The notes beneath the pieces are model-generated. The model was not told the DNA's origin. It ran no database searches and saw only the letters and a program-made list of their open reading frames with translations. DNA of 64,000 nucleotides from Allobosea sp. UNC402CLCol. Lineage in GTDB: Bacteria; Pseudomonadota; Alphaproteobacteria; Rhizobiales; Beijerinckiaceae. Location: positions 1 through 64,000 of the forward strand of contig NZ_KN050692.1 of the NCBI RefSeq assembly GCF_000745475.1, given 5' to 3'. Below, piece by piece: positions 63,979 through 64,000 of the stretch; positions within the stretch are counted from its first letter, which is position 1; every line of letters begins with the position of its first letter. The position numbers were made by a program, and so were the translations under genes.

Positions 63979-64000
63979 CGTCGGTTCAACGCTGCCGGTC

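Overview
The window is high-GC DNA from an alphaproteobacterium, most likely of the order Hyphomicrobiales (Rhizobiales; a Bosea/Methylobacteriaceae-like lineage is my guess, not proven). The main reasons are the alphaproteobacterial content (a PopZ-type DUF2497 protein, a BA14K-family protein, SdhE, an OpgGH pair and a CtrA-like box) and the gene orders ppiD-trpE, tpiA/secG/pyrG and valS/popZ/tolC/pcm. Most of the window is ordinary chromosomal core. No rRNA, CRISPR array, prophage or plasmid replication gene is visible.

Region 1-2058 is an ISNCY-type insertion sequence. Its two ends start with matching TGT...ACA termini and each carry two copies of a short repeat. It has a transposase and a second small ORF of unknown function. 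The window begins exactly at the IS terminus, as a contig broken at a repeat would. Region 2125-9421 (minus strand) is a tight housekeeping cluster read rlpA, D,D-carboxypeptidase homologue, tmk, holB, metG, tatD and an MBL-fold hydrolase; the carboxypeptidase homologue has lost residues from two of its three catalytic motifs. A tRNA-Ser(UGA) gene follows.

Region 10047-21740 is the accessory, metabolic part. It holds a TetR/aldo-keto reductase pair with a clear operator-promoter, a LysR/azoreductase pair, and a GcvA-like LysR regulator divergent from a six-gene operon. That operon encodes an amino-acid ABC importer (one binding protein, one permease, one ATPase), an enolase-superfamily enzyme, a FAD amino-acid dehydrogenase and a TPP enzyme. 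Its order of activities resembles the mandelate pathway (racemase, dehydrogenase, decarboxylase) but with an amine-oxidising enzyme, and it is the best candidate here for an undescribed catabolic system.

Region 21778-42071 contains a lipoprotein, mfd, sdhE, recG, an AraC regulator, two small membrane-protein genes, glmS and glmU (amino-sugar supply), opgG-opgH (periplasmic glucans), a VOC protein, a yjfL-yjfM-yjfC-like trio (DUF350, DUF1190, ATP-grasp) and a frameshifted GFA-family gene. Two composite palindromic intergenic repeats lie at 25957-26066 and 38238-38352.

Region 42068-63978 contains pyrG, secG (separated by duplicated terminators), tpiA, a PpiD-like chaperone, trpE, a UPF0114 membrane protein, a BA14K protein, xthA, a Sel1-repeat protein, ilvD, a YqaA-type membrane protein, valS, dps, popZ, tolC, an isoaspartate-methyltransferase homologue, tRNA-Asn, tRNA-Cys and a photolyase gene.
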